Assembly: GCA_016870935.1 (NCBI GenBank)
Contig: VGAB01000007.1
Location: 1 to 36,935, forward strand
DNA length: 36,935 nt
Reading direction: 5' to 3'
Origin: Actinomycetota bacterium
Lineage (GTDB): Bacteria > Actinomycetota > Acidimicrobiia > Acidimicrobiales > Ilumatobacteraceae
The translations under genes and the position numbers were made by a program. The notes under the pieces are model-generated. The model did not search any database, was not told the DNA's origin, and saw only the letters and a program-made list of their open reading frames with translations. Positions 25,901-33,648 of the stretch are shown piece after piece (position 1 is the first letter of the stretch; the number at the start of each line of letters is the position of its first letter).

Positions 25901-25906
25901 TATGAT
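25901..25906 (+). promoter_or_regulatory. -10 box of the M20 gene, leaderless
   Basis: TATGAT, one base from consensus, ends six bases before ATG 25913. A weak GTGACG (25879-25884) lies 16 bases upstream. Confidence 0.5.
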
Positions 25907-25912
25907 GTTGCA

Positions 25913-27127
25913 ATGAGCAAGTTCACCGCCGAAATGGTCAGCGATCTAAAGCGCCAGGTTTCCGCCGATATAGACAGGCGCTCAAGCGACCTGGTCGAGA
26001 TAAGCCGTCAGATTCATGCGCATCCCGAAACCAACTTTGAAGAACACTTTGCACACAAGATTCTGACCGATTACATCGCCGATCAAAAGTTGAGCGTCGA
26101 ACGCGGCGCCTACGATCTCGACACGGCCTTCGACGTATCGGTCAAGGGCGGTGCGGGGCCGACGGTCGCGGTGCTTTGCGAATACGACGCTTTGCCTGGC
26201 ATTGGCCATGCTTGCGGTCACAACATCATCGCCACTGCCGGCCTTGGGGCGGGCATCGCCCTCTCGAGCGTGGTCGAGCAATGCGGAGGCAACCTGAGAT
26301 TGATGGGAACGCCCGCCGAAGAGGGTGGCGGAGGAAAAATCGAGATGGCGCGCAAAGGCGCATTCAAGAGCGTCGACGCGGCGATGATGGTTCATCCCGC
26401 TGACGCCGATTTGGCCCGGATGAACGCGATCGCGATTCAGCATTTGATGGTGAAGTTTCATGGTCTTGCGGCTCATGCGGCGGTGTCGCCGCACAAAGGA
26501 AAGAATGCTCTCGACGCGGCGGTGCTCGGCTACATGAATATCGCCGCGTTACGGCAGCACATTTTGCCGACCGAGCGGATCCATGGAATATTCACCAACT
26601 CCGGCGAGAAACCCAACATCGTGCCGCGCGAAACAGAGATGGACTGGTACGTTCGTTCACCGACGATCGAAACTTTGCAGCCGTTGAAAGAGCGTGTGAC
26701 GAAGTGTCTCGAGGCGGGGGCGATGGCGGCGGGTTGCACCGTCTCGTTCGACTGGAAGGGCAACACTTTCGCCGATCTCATCGACAATGTGCCGTTGCTC
26801 GAGAGTTATATTCGCAACGCCGAAAGCTTCGGTCGCAAAATGACGACCGAGTTTCTGCCCGGAACGGGTGGTGGGTCGACCGACATGGGCAACATCAGTT
26901 ACCTTGTGCCCTCGATTCATCCGATGTTGCAGGTCGCCCCGAGCGGCGTCTCGCTGCATAGCGCGGCGTTCGCCGACCACACCAAGGGTGAAGAGGCAAA
27001 TCGCGCCATTTCGGACGGTGCGAAGATCATGGCGATGACCGCCATCGACATGTGGGTTTCCGAGGCGTTACAGCGCGAGGTGAAAGCCGCTTTCGGCGAT
27101 GGCTTCGTGCCCGAAGGGGTGCTCTAA
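25913..27127 (+). CDS. M20 family metallopeptidase / amidohydrolase
   Basis: The 404-residue zinc-dependent hydrolase belongs to the M20D-like amidohydrolases that cut amide bonds of amino-acid conjugates or dipeptides. Metal-site features include GIGHACGHN (Cys101 and His103), GTPAEEGGGGK with Glu136 and Glu137, and His161 in VHPAD. The dimerisation-lid region includes AHAAVSPHKGKNALDA. The C-terminal GGGSTDMGN and the HS segment (SLHSAAF) complete the site. The substrate is unknown. It lies in its own transcription unit with a -10 box close to the start. Confidence 0.88.
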   Translation: MSKFTAEMVSDLKRQVSADIDRRSSDLVEISRQIHAHPETNFEEHFAHKILTDYIADQKLSVERGAYDLDTAFDVSVKGGAGPTVAVLCEYDALPGIGHACGHNIIATAGLGAGIALSSVVEQCGGNLRLMGTPAEEGGGGKIEMARKGAFKSVDAAMMVHPADADLARMNAIAIQHLMVKFHGLAAHAAVSPHKGKNALDAAVLGYMNIAALRQHILPTERIHGIFTNSGEKPNIVPRETEMDWYVRSPTIETLQPLKERVTKCLEAGAMAAGCTVSFDWKGNTFADLIDNVPLLESYIRNAESFGRKMTTEFLPGTGGGSTDMGNISYLVPSIHPMLQVAPSGVSLHSAAFADHTKGEEANRAISDGAKIMAMTAIDMWVSEALQREVKAAFGDGFVPEGVL

Positions 27128-27146
27128 GCCCCCGATTTGGGCTGAA

Positions 27147-27172
27147 ATTCAGGGCTTGGCGAATCCCTGAAT
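27147..27172. terminator. Perfect hairpin between the M20 gene and the ThyX-like gene
   Basis: ATTCAGGG (27147-27154) and CCCTGAAT (27165-27172) form an 8-bp perfect stem around a 10-base loop whose TT and AA could add two pairs. It lies 20 bases after the M20 stop. No T-run follows, so it is not a classical intrinsic terminator. It could be a weak terminator, an RNA-stability hairpin, or an operator just upstream of the next gene's -10 box. Confidence 0.4.
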
Positions 27173-27189
27173 GTGTGGTTCTCGAATCG

Positions 27190-27195
27190 TAAGAT
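27190..27195 (+). promoter_or_regulatory. -10-like box upstream of the ThyX-like gene
   Basis: TAAGAT ends eight bases before GTG 27204. The expected transcription start would fall one or two bases before the start codon. Confidence 0.35.
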
Positions 27196-27203
27196 AACGC
27201 GCC

Positions 27204-28799
27204 GTGACGGTGTATGTGCCTGAAGTGTTCACTGACGAAGAGCAGGAGACGCTGCGTCGATACTTCACGAATTTGGACGGGCCGGTGTTCGCGCTCGTCA
27301 ACCTGCCCGAGGTGGTCAAGGGTGCGTTGTTCGCCCGTTATAGCCGAAGTCCGAAAAGTTTGCGGAGACTATTTTTGGACGAGTTTGTCGGCGATCTTGA
27401 CCTGAGCGGTGACAAGTCGGTCGATGCCACCACTGGTCTCGAACGCGCCGAAGATCTGTATGAGAAGGTGTTCGTCGAGTATGGCGACGACAGTGTCGCC
27501 CAGTTGGGCGGTGTTCATCTGGCCTGCGAACAAGCCTCGAACCTGTTGACGAAAATTCTTGAGCGCGGTCGATTGATGAGCTACCTCGAGCAGAGCACCC
27601 GCTACATAAATTACGACGCACGGCTCGGTGGTCGTTACCGCTTCTATCGCGATGGCGACATTTTGAACGGACCATTCGGCACCCGCTACGTGGGCGACAT
27701 GGACCGGATGTTCGACTCGTATTCGGCGATGGTCGAATCGGTGACGGCCCATGTTCGAAAAACCTTCAAACGCGACAGCAATGTCTCGGATTTCGTGTTC
27801 AAACAGGCGACTCGGGCCAAAGCGCTCGATGCCGTTCGCGGAGTTCTGCCCGCGGCGTCGTTGTCGAACCTCGGAATCTACGGCACGGGACAGGGCTACG
27901 AGGCGTTGTTGCTGCGAATGCGCGGCCACAGCTTGCCCGAGGCGCGGCTCTACGCAGACCTGATGCTCACCGAGCTGCGCAAAGTAGTGCCGAGTTTTCT
28001 GAAACGGGTCGACTTGGCAGATCGCGGCGGAGCCTGGACGAATTATCTGGCAGAACGCGAACAGGAAACGATCGAACTGGTGGACGACTATTTCGGCGCG
28101 TTGGACCCCGCCGAAGTGAACGAAGTCGAGTTGGTCGACTTCGACCCGCTTGGCGAGGAGAAACTTTTGGCGGCGATCTGTTATTCGAGCTCGCATCTTC
28201 CCGAGTCTCAACTAGTCGAGGAGGTTCGCGAATTAAGTCATGACAAAAAGGTGGCTTTGATTCGCGCCTATGTCGGGGAGCGGAAAAATCGCCGCCACAA
28301 ACCAGGGCGGGCGTTTGAACGAGTCGGCTACCGATTCGACGTGCTCGGCGACTACGGGGCGTTTCGCGATCTGCAACGACACCGTCTGCTGACGATCGAA
28401 TGGCAAAAGTTGACCCCGCATCACGGATATGTTCGACCCGAGTTGGTTGTCGAGGCCGGCCTGGGCGACCAATTCGACGAGTCGATGCACAGATCCGCCG
28501 AACTTTACGACGCGTTGTTGCCCGATTATCCGAGTCAAGCGCCATACGCCGTTTCAATGGCATATCGCATGCGATACACCATGCAATTCAATGCACGCGA
28601 GGCGATTCACATGCTCGAGTTGCGGTCGTCGCCGCAAGGCCATCCGTCATATCGGCGGGTGGCGATCGAGATGCATCGACTGATCGCCGAGAAGGCCGGG
28701 CATAAGGCGGTGGCAGAAGCGATGACGCACATCGTCAAGCAGGCTCCCGAACTCGAGAGGCTCGATTCCGAGCGAAAAGCGGAAGCCAGGCGAAAGTGA
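27204..28799 (+). CDS. Two-domain ThyX-like (flavin-dependent thymidylate synthase-related) protein
   Basis: The 531-residue product appears to hold two ThyX-like modules, about 40-260 and about 320-500. ThyX enzymes use FAD and folate to methylate dUMP and carry the signature R-H-R-x-x-S-x-x-x-Q-S-x-R-Y. The first module has RGRLMSYLEQSTRY (121-134), where the His is replaced by Gly. The second has RHRLLTIEWQKLTP (392-405), which keeps R-H-R but loses the Q-S-x-R-Y part. Single-domain ThyX is about half this length. Long ThyX-annotated proteins of this size probably exist elsewhere, but true thymidylate synthase activity is doubtful here. The start is GTG 27204. Confidence 0.75.
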   Translation: MTVYVPEVFTDEEQETLRRYFTNLDGPVFALVNLPEVVKGALFARYSRSPKSLRRLFLDEFVGDLDLSGDKSVDATTGLERAEDLYEKVFVEYGDDSVAQLGGVHLACEQASNLLTKILERGRLMSYLEQSTRYINYDARLGGRYRFYRDGDILNGPFGTRYVGDMDRMFDSYSAMVESVTAHVRKTFKRDSNVSDFVFKQATRAKALDAVRGVLPAASLSNLGIYGTGQGYEALLLRMRGHSLPEARLYADLMLTELRKVVPSFLKRVDLADRGGAWTNYLAEREQETIELVDDYFGALDPAEVNEVELVDFDPLGEEKLLAAICYSSSHLPESQLVEEVRELSHDKKVALIRAYVGERKNRRHKPGRAFERVGYRFDVLGDYGAFRDLQRHRLLTIEWQKLTPHHGYVRPELVVEAGLGDQFDESMHRSAELYDALLPDYPSQAPYAVSMAYRMRYTMQFNAREAIHMLELRSSPQGHPSYRRVAIEMHRLIAEKAGHKAVAEAMTHIVKQAPELERLDSERKAEARRK

Positions 28800-28841
28800 G
28801 GCACTTGACGACGATTTGGTGTCAGTACCCCCGATATCCGA

Positions 28842-28847
28842 TACTAT
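28842..28847 (+). promoter_or_regulatory. -10 box with leader upstream of the acidic Cys4 gene
   Basis: TACTAT at 28842-28847 is one or two bases from consensus. It would give a leader of about 27 bases with TAGGA (about 28872-28876) as ribosome site before ATG 28881. No good -35 is seen. Confidence 0.4.
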
Positions 28848-28880
28848 GCGCGCTTCAGAACACCCAGTTATTAGGACTAC

Positions 28881-29375
28881 ATGGCTGACGAAGAAAACGA
28901 AACTGAAAACCCCGAAGAGGTTGTCGACGGAGAAGTCGAGCCCGACGAACTCATCGACGGCGAAGAAGATGTCGATCCCGAAGCGCTGTTGGATGAAGAC
29001 GGCGCAGAAGGGGATGAGGTCGACAGCGATTTGCTCGTCGTCGACCCGGTCATCACCGACGAAGGCTCGACCCTCGCCACGCCACCGACGAAACCAAAAA
29101 CGGGCGAAGAAGACGAAGAAGACGAAGAGCTTCAACCAGATGATGTCGAAGCCGATCTCTCGGCGATTCTGCAAGAGAAACTCACAACGCCTGTCGAGGT
29201 TGACGAAGACGTCGAAGACGAAACGGGTGGCGACGATCGCACAGACGGCGTCGAGCGGTTGCAACCGCGGCGACCAGATGAGACGCAATGCGACCGTTGT
29301 TACTACTTGGTTCGACAGAATGCGCCAGGGTGTCCAGTCGACGACCCGGTGTGTCCGCTGTTCCAAAATAGTTAA
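28881..29375 (+). CDS. Very acidic protein with C-terminal Cys4 motif
   Basis: The 164-residue protein is extremely rich in Glu and Asp over its first 125 residues, which are likely disordered. It ends in a compact four-cysteine segment: Cys137 and Cys140 (QCDRC), Cys151 and Cys158 (GCPVDDPVC). The layout of acidic body plus C-terminal C-x2-C knuckle recalls the actinobacterial DUF4193 proteins, though the second cysteine pair is spaced differently, so this is only a resemblance. A zinc-binding, possibly RNA-polymerase- or ribosome-associated role is a guess. It has a good ribosome site. The acetyltransferase gene follows within 10 bases. Confidence 0.65.
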   Translation: MADEENETENPEEVVDGEVEPDELIDGEEDVDPEALLDEDGAEGDEVDSDLLVVDPVITDEGSTLATPPTKPKTGEEDEEDEELQPDDVEADLSAILQEKLTTPVEVDEDVEDETGGDDRTDGVERLQPRRPDETQCDRCYYLVRQNAPGCPVDDPVCPLFQNS

Positions 29376-29383
29376 GTCGTGTG

Positions 29384-29845
29384 ATGCAGATCTTTGTACG
29401 AAAAGGATCTGTCGAGGACTGCGAGATTCTTTCGCTGCTAGAAATCGAGCGCCGCAGTTCTCTGGATCAGTTTCGTGGTGGTGCCCAGCTTTCGGAGATT
29501 GTTAAACAAGTCTCACCGCATTGGCAGTCGGCGTTAGGCGACGACAATACGGCGGTTTTCGTCGTCGGGGATCGTGGCGAGGTGATGGGCTTTGCCGTAG
29601 CCAGAAAATCAACATGCGAGAAATCGAACATCGCGACGATCGAGCAAATTTTCGTGACGAAAGATGCACGAGGGCTGGGTCTGGGCGACAGTTTGCTTGC
29701 CGAGGTGATGCGCTGGGCGAAATCAGAGCGGCTCGCGGCACTCGACGGTTACGCCTTGCCAGGTGATCGCGAGACTAAGAACCTGTTCGAAAGGGCAGGG
29801 CTCGTGGCGCGACTGATCACCGTCACGACCGATCTTCTCGACTAA
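29384..29845 (+). CDS. GNAT family N-acetyltransferase
   Basis: The 153-residue protein shows the GNAT acetyl-CoA-binding motif at DARGLGLGDSLLAEV (about 94-108), preceded by the beta-strand IEQIFVTK. The first half contains VFVVGDRGEVMGFAVA, typical of strands 2 and 3. The acceptor is unknown. ATG 29384 is chosen over GTG 29381, which would add one residue. It follows the acidic Cys4 gene closely and may be co-transcribed with it, and it converges on the crotonase gene eight bases later. Confidence 0.82.
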   Translation: MQIFVRKGSVEDCEILSLLEIERRSSLDQFRGGAQLSEIVKQVSPHWQSALGDDNTAVFVVGDRGEVMGFAVARKSTCEKSNIATIEQIFVTKDARGLGLGDSLLAEVMRWAKSERLAALDGYALPGDRETKNLFERAGLVARLITVTTDLLD

Positions 29846-29852
29846 AAGATAC

Positions 29853-30638
29853 TTACTTGCCCTTCCAATTTGGCGGGCGCTTTTCGATGAACGCGGTGAG
29901 ACCCTCTTTGGTGTCCTCAGACGACAATACGGCGCCGAACTCTTTGTTGGTCATCTCGATCAAGGTCTTGTCTGACTCCGTGGCGGCAGCAAGGACTATT
30001 TTTCGACTGGCCCAAACGGCGAGCGGGGCGGCTTTGCATACGCGTTTGGCCAGGTCGAGCGCGCCGTCGAGCGCCTGCGTGGGCTCGACGAGTTTGTTGA
30101 CCATGCCGAGGTCGTAGGCGCGCTGGGCCGAAAATGGTTCGCCCGTGAGAATCGCCTCCATCGCCGCAGCACGACCAATCGCGCGGGGCAACCTGAAAAG
30201 ACCACCTGCGCCGGCGATCAAGTTTCGTGTCGCCTCGGCAAGACCGAACGCCGAGCGGGTGGTCGCAACGACCATGTCGCAAGCCAAAACCAATTCACAG
30301 CCTCCAGCGGTGGCCAAACCGTCGACAGCGGCGATCACGGGCTTCTTTCTGTCACGATAAACAAAACCGCCGAAGCCGCCCCGAGCGGTGTTGAGCGCCG
30401 CGGCGTTGCCCGAGTTGATCGCTTTCAGGTCGGCACCCGCGCAAAAGACCGGACGCTCCTGGCCGGCCGTGTTGGCGGCGAGAATTCCGATCCACACTTC
30501 GGGGTCTTGCTCGAGTTTGTCGATCGCGGCTTCGATGCCGCTGGCCACATCGCCGTTCACGGCATTGCGCGCTTCGGGACGGTTCAGCGTGATGATTGCG
30601 ATTTTTTCGCGGACTTCATATTCAACGATGTTGGTCAT
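29853..30638 (-). CDS. Enoyl-CoA hydratase/isomerase (crotonase) family protein
   Basis: The 261-residue protein has the crotonase fold. Oxyanion-hole segments are FCAGADLKAI (65-74) and GLATAGGCEL (107-116). The two catalytic glutamates of true enoyl-CoA hydratases are both present as Glu115 and Glu135, with the usual 20-residue spacing. This favours hydratase activity in fatty-acid or amino-acid breakdown over other crotonase reactions. No other beta-oxidation gene is adjacent. A TAACCT -10-like box lies six bases before the ATG. Confidence 0.9.
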   Translation of the reverse strand: MTNIVEYEVREKIAIITLNRPEARNAVNGDVASGIEAAIDKLEQDPEVWIGILAANTAGQERPVFCAGADLKAINSGNAAALNTARGGFGGFVYRDRKKPVIAAVDGLATAGGCELVLACDMVVATTRSAFGLAEATRNLIAGAGGLFRLPRAIGRAAAMEAILTGEPFSAQRAYDLGMVNKLVEPTQALDGALDLAKRVCKAAPLAVWASRKIVLAAATESDKTLIEMTNKEFGAVLSSEDTKEGLTAFIEKRPPNWKGK

Positions 30639-30644
30639 CGCCCA

Positions 30645-30650
30645 AGGTTA
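30645..30650 (-). promoter_or_regulatory. -10-like box, leaderless, for the crotonase gene
   Basis: On the minus strand TAACCT ends six bases before ATG 30638. Confidence 0.4.
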
Positions 30651-30658
30651 ATTGATCA

Positions 30659-30678
30659 GACCGCTAGAACTAACGGTC
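30659..30678. terminator. Hairpin between the 411-residue gene and the crotonase gene
   Basis: GACCGCTA and TAACGGTC form an 8-bp stem with one G-T pair around a 4-base loop. On the minus strand it lies 12 bases after the stop of the upstream gene and just before the crotonase promoter. There is no T-run after it, so it would be an atypical or Rho-assisted terminator. Confidence 0.35.
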
Positions 30679-30690
30679 GAGGTCGGGTGA

Positions 30691-31926
30691 TTAGACCGCG
30701 GCGGCTTTCGGCTTGCGCCGAAACTCTTTTTTGACTCGTGGTGGTCGCAGAGGTCGTGGGGCGACGGCGCCCGGTTGAACCTCGATCGCGAACAGTGAGG
30801 CGATTTGCGGAATCAATGGGGCAAGTCGCTTGACGGTTTCGCGCAGAGCGTCGTTGGTGGTCTGAGGCGAGCCCAATGGCTTGACGAGAGAGCGAATCGG
30901 CGAAAATGCGAGGGCCTCGAGGATCGCGACCCATTTGTCTGATGTGGCATCGACAGACAGCGATTCGGTCGTGAGTTTGGCGAGTTGCTGGGCAAGTTCT
31001 GCCGGAAACAATACGCCCGCTTTTGGCGGCTCACCCGACATTTTTATCGCTCGCAATACCCGATTGGCCGAGATTGCGAGACGCAGGTCGTCGAGCCACT
31101 GGGTAAGTTCGGCTTCTTGTCGGTTCTTGAGCGCTTGCTTTAGTTCGGTGGCGAGAGCGCGGGTCGACTCATCTCGGGCGACCATCGGATCGTCAGAACC
31201 GCTGACCACGGCGCGAAGATCCCGCAGGTCGAGCTGAACGAGGTCGGTTTTTGCCGCCTCGGCTTTGTCGAGCCATTCGGCGACGCGCAACTTGGGCAAA
31301 ATATCTTGCGCCATTTGAATCAAGCCGTCGGCCTTGATTTCCGGCTTGTTCTCGGCCTTCAGTTTTGCATTTTGCTCCTTGATCGCCTCGCGCACGGCGC
31401 GCAATCCACCCGCCAGGGCTCGCTCGGCGACGCTGCGTTGTTCGCCGGGCAACGAGGCCAAAACTGCGGAGCGGTGAGTTCGTTTTGGCTTTAGGCGCTT
31501 GGGCGTTGGTCTGACGGGCAATTGCACGATTGGCGCAGTCGGTGCTTTTCGATCTGGTCTTGGCTCGCGACGCTTTGGCCTCGACTTGGCCCCGACGTCA
31601 GATTTAGGCGCGCGTCGGGGCTTTGAACTGCGGTCGGATTTTTTGCGGTCGGCCAGTTTTTCGGTGACTGTCTTGAAGGGCTGGTCGTCGATTAGTTCGA
31701 GAAACGTGCCCTTCTGCGACTTGTCGCGCTGCGTGACGACTGCGAGCACCGTGACGCCATCGATGTCGAAGTCGGCTTCAATTTTCAGCACGTCGCCGAC
31801 CTTGCTCGAGCCCGTCAGAAGCGAGGCGTCTATAACGCCCTTCGGAACTTTGGCCCCGGCAGCCCGCCATGTCCACGAGCCGTCGCCACGCTGGCTCGTC
31901 AGTTCGACATCAAGGCGTCTGGACAT
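30691..31926 (-). CDS. Large basic protein of unknown function
   Basis: The 411-residue protein has three parts. Residues 1-90 are beta-rich and begin MSRRLDVELTSQRGDGSWTWRA; the SKVGDVLKIEADFDIDGVTVLAVV stretch could be an OB-like or small barrel fold. Residues 90-155 form a disordered, Lys/Arg/Pro-rich linker with repeated K-R-R and P-K-R. The rest is helical, with a regular leucine pattern (ERALAGGLRAVREAIKEQN, AEWLDKAEAAKTDLVQLDL), and ends in a very basic tail (RVKKEFRRKPKAAA). Nucleic-acid or ribosome binding is a reasonable guess from charge and layout. No family is recognised. A TACCGT box lies eight bases before the ATG. Confidence 0.65.
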   Translation of the reverse strand: MSRRLDVELTSQRGDGSWTWRAAGAKVPKGVIDASLLTGSSKVGDVLKIEADFDIDGVTVLAVVTQRDKSQKGTFLELIDDQPFKTVTEKLADRKKSDRSSKPRRAPKSDVGAKSRPKRREPRPDRKAPTAPIVQLPVRPTPKRLKPKRTHRSAVLASLPGEQRSVAERALAGGLRAVREAIKEQNAKLKAENKPEIKADGLIQMAQDILPKLRVAEWLDKAEAAKTDLVQLDLRDLRAVVSGSDDPMVARDESTRALATELKQALKNRQEAELTQWLDDLRLAISANRVLRAIKMSGEPPKAGVLFPAELAQQLAKLTTESLSVDATSDKWVAILEALAFSPIRSLVKPLGSPQTTNDALRETVKRLAPLIPQIASLFAIEVQPGAVAPRPLRPPRVKKEFRRKPKAAAV

Positions 31927-31971
31927 GAGTCTTTACGGTATAGGCAAATAGAAAGATCTCAGCCGAAATAG

Positions 31972-31977
31972 TACGGT
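31972..31977 (+). promoter_or_regulatory. -10-like box, leaderless, for the hexapeptide-repeat gene
   Basis: TACGGT ends six bases before GTG 31984. Confidence 0.4.
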
Positions 31978-31983
31978 GATTTC

Positions 31984-32505
31984 GTGGCCGTTTATGCGTT
32001 GGGTGATCGTGTTCCGAAGATTCATGATTCGGCATTCGTGCACCCCGAGGCCGTGGTCATCGGCGCGGTAGAGATCGGGGCTGAGTCGACGATTTGGGCC
32101 GGCGCCGTGTTGCGGGGCGACGACGGCGAGATTCGCATCGGTGCGCGAACCAGCATTCAGGACAACTGCGTGTTGCACACGACCCCGGAAACGCCGACGA
32201 TCGTCGGCGACGATTGCGTGATCGGGCACATCGTGCACCTCGAAGCCTGCACGATCCAATCTGGAGCCCAAGTTTCGACGGGTGCGATCGTGTTGCATCG
32301 GGTCGTGGTCGAGAGCGGGGCGATCGTGGGCGCGAATTCGGTGGTTTTGAACGACACTGTCGTGCCTGCGGGCGCACTGGCGGTGGGTTCGCCTGCCGTG
32401 ATCAAAGAGGGTCGAGCAAAAAGCGAGGACATCGATAGCGGCGCGCGAATCTATGTCGCCAAAGGCAAATTGTTCCGCGAAAAATTGCGCAAGATTCGCG
32501 ACTGA
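31984..32505 (+). CDS. Gamma-carbonic-anhydrase-like hexapeptide-repeat protein
   Basis: The 173-residue protein forms a left-handed beta-helix of the trimeric gamma-CA/YrdA/PaaY type, seen as repeated [I/V]-G-x-x-x-x motifs over residues 15-130. Metal-site candidates are His65 (VLHTT) and His82 (IGHIVHLEAC). The third canonical histidine, normally in V-G-H-x4-H-G-C, is aligned with Glu87, while His85 lies two residues earlier. Metal binding may therefore differ or be lost, and carbonic anhydrase activity is uncertain. It has a GTG start and is divergent from the 411-residue gene. Confidence 0.85.
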   Translation: MAVYALGDRVPKIHDSAFVHPEAVVIGAVEIGAESTIWAGAVLRGDDGEIRIGARTSIQDNCVLHTTPETPTIVGDDCVIGHIVHLEACTIQSGAQVSTGAIVLHRVVVESGAIVGANSVVLNDTVVPAGALAVGSPAVIKEGRAKSEDIDSGARIYVAKGKLFREKLRKIRD

Positions 32506-32532
32506 CTCGCGATTGATTTGCAGGTTCGACGT

Positions 32533-33618
32533 CTAACGGTCGACGACGGCCAGTAGCGCCGAAAGATCGATGCGCTCCGACTCGATCAGGTAGCTGTTCG
32601 CCGCATCCCGGCGAAACTGGCGGCACAAATCTGGGCGAAAGAAGCGCGCCCCTTCGCGAATCACATAGTTCAAGATAAAGAATCGATAGGCGAAAGGCAG
32701 AAACTCGATCTCTTGACGAGTCAACTTGAACACTTCGTTGTATGCCTCGATGAATTTGACGAAACGTGGTTCGACGAGCGTGTGCGCCGAGTAGGTGAAC
32801 TGGGTTTTGTCGCCCGTGCGCGATGAAACGCGACTCAGAAAATAGAAGTCCAACAACCGAGATTCGACGCGAAACCAGTCGTAGTCCCATCGGGTGGCGA
32901 GTTTGAAACGTTGCGCTGACCCCGGCGGGTTCGTCTCGACCGAAAAATTGCCCAGGTTCCAGTCGACCAAAATCGGGATTCGCTGCCACTCGTCGTAGTG
33001 AACCTTCTCGAGATGCAGCAGGAAGTCGTGGGTGAAGCGACGCAAAGTTGAGATCGCCAGAGAATCGAGGGAAAAGTGTTCGGGTGCCTGCTCGTCGTTC
33101 AACAAGTCGTAGAGATGAATCGCATCGCTTTTGACCGAATTGGATGTGGGCGGCATCGTCGGGGCGATCTCGGCGCAGGCGAGGTGGAATTCGGCGATCT
33201 CGTGGGCGAGGGTGGTGACATCTTGGTCGTCGAGAATTCTCGGCAGACCGGCGAGGCCCTGTACATCGGTGTAAAAAACCGCCCAACAACTGCCGTCATA
33301 CCAGGTGAACGGGCGAGAGTCCTTCGACAGAACCTCGGCGAGAAAGCCCGACCAACGACCTCCGCCCAATTGCCTGCTACATCGAGCCAACCGATCGTGG
33401 TCTTCGGCGAACTGAAAATACGAACCATACGAGCTGACTTTGGCGATCAGTGTGTGCGCATCATCGAGCGTGATTCGAAACACCCGATTTGTCGAGACAT
33501 GTGCCGAGATCTCGTCGAACCTGACGATCTTGCGCGAGTCGGCGTACGCCGACCAGGCGTCGATCACATTTTGTTTGGCATTCGGCAACGACTCGACAAC
33601 TTGTGACTGCGAGACCAC
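32533..33618 (-). CDS. APH-like (kinase-fold) protein of unknown substrate
   Basis: The 361-residue protein has the layout of aminoglycoside/choline-kinase-like phosphotransferases. Lys60 in LIAKVSS is the likely nucleotide lysine, and VDWNLGNF (218-225) matches the catalytic H-x-D-x-x-x-x-N loop. WDYDWFRVESRLLDFYFL (about 244-261) matches the metal-binding Asp segment and following helix. The His before the catalytic Asp219 is Val here, but Asp219, Asn224 and Asp245 or Asp247 are kept. This suggests an active but divergent small-molecule kinase. The GTG start has no clear promoter or ribosome site. It lies next to whiB. Confidence 0.65.
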   Translation of the reverse strand: MVSQSQVVESLPNAKQNVIDAWSAYADSRKIVRFDEISAHVSTNRVFRITLDDAHTLIAKVSSYGSYFQFAEDHDRLARCSRQLGGGRWSGFLAEVLSKDSRPFTWYDGSCWAVFYTDVQGLAGLPRILDDQDVTTLAHEIAEFHLACAEIAPTMPPTSNSVKSDAIHLYDLLNDEQAPEHFSLDSLAISTLRRFTHDFLLHLEKVHYDEWQRIPILVDWNLGNFSVETNPPGSAQRFKLATRWDYDWFRVESRLLDFYFLSRVSSRTGDKTQFTYSAHTLVEPRFVKFIEAYNEVFKLTRQEIEFLPFAYRFFILNYVIREGARFFRPDLCRQFRRDAANSYLIESERIDLSALLAVVDR

Positions 33619-33648
33619 GCTTTAGTCTCGCAGAATTTTCGGGCGTTT

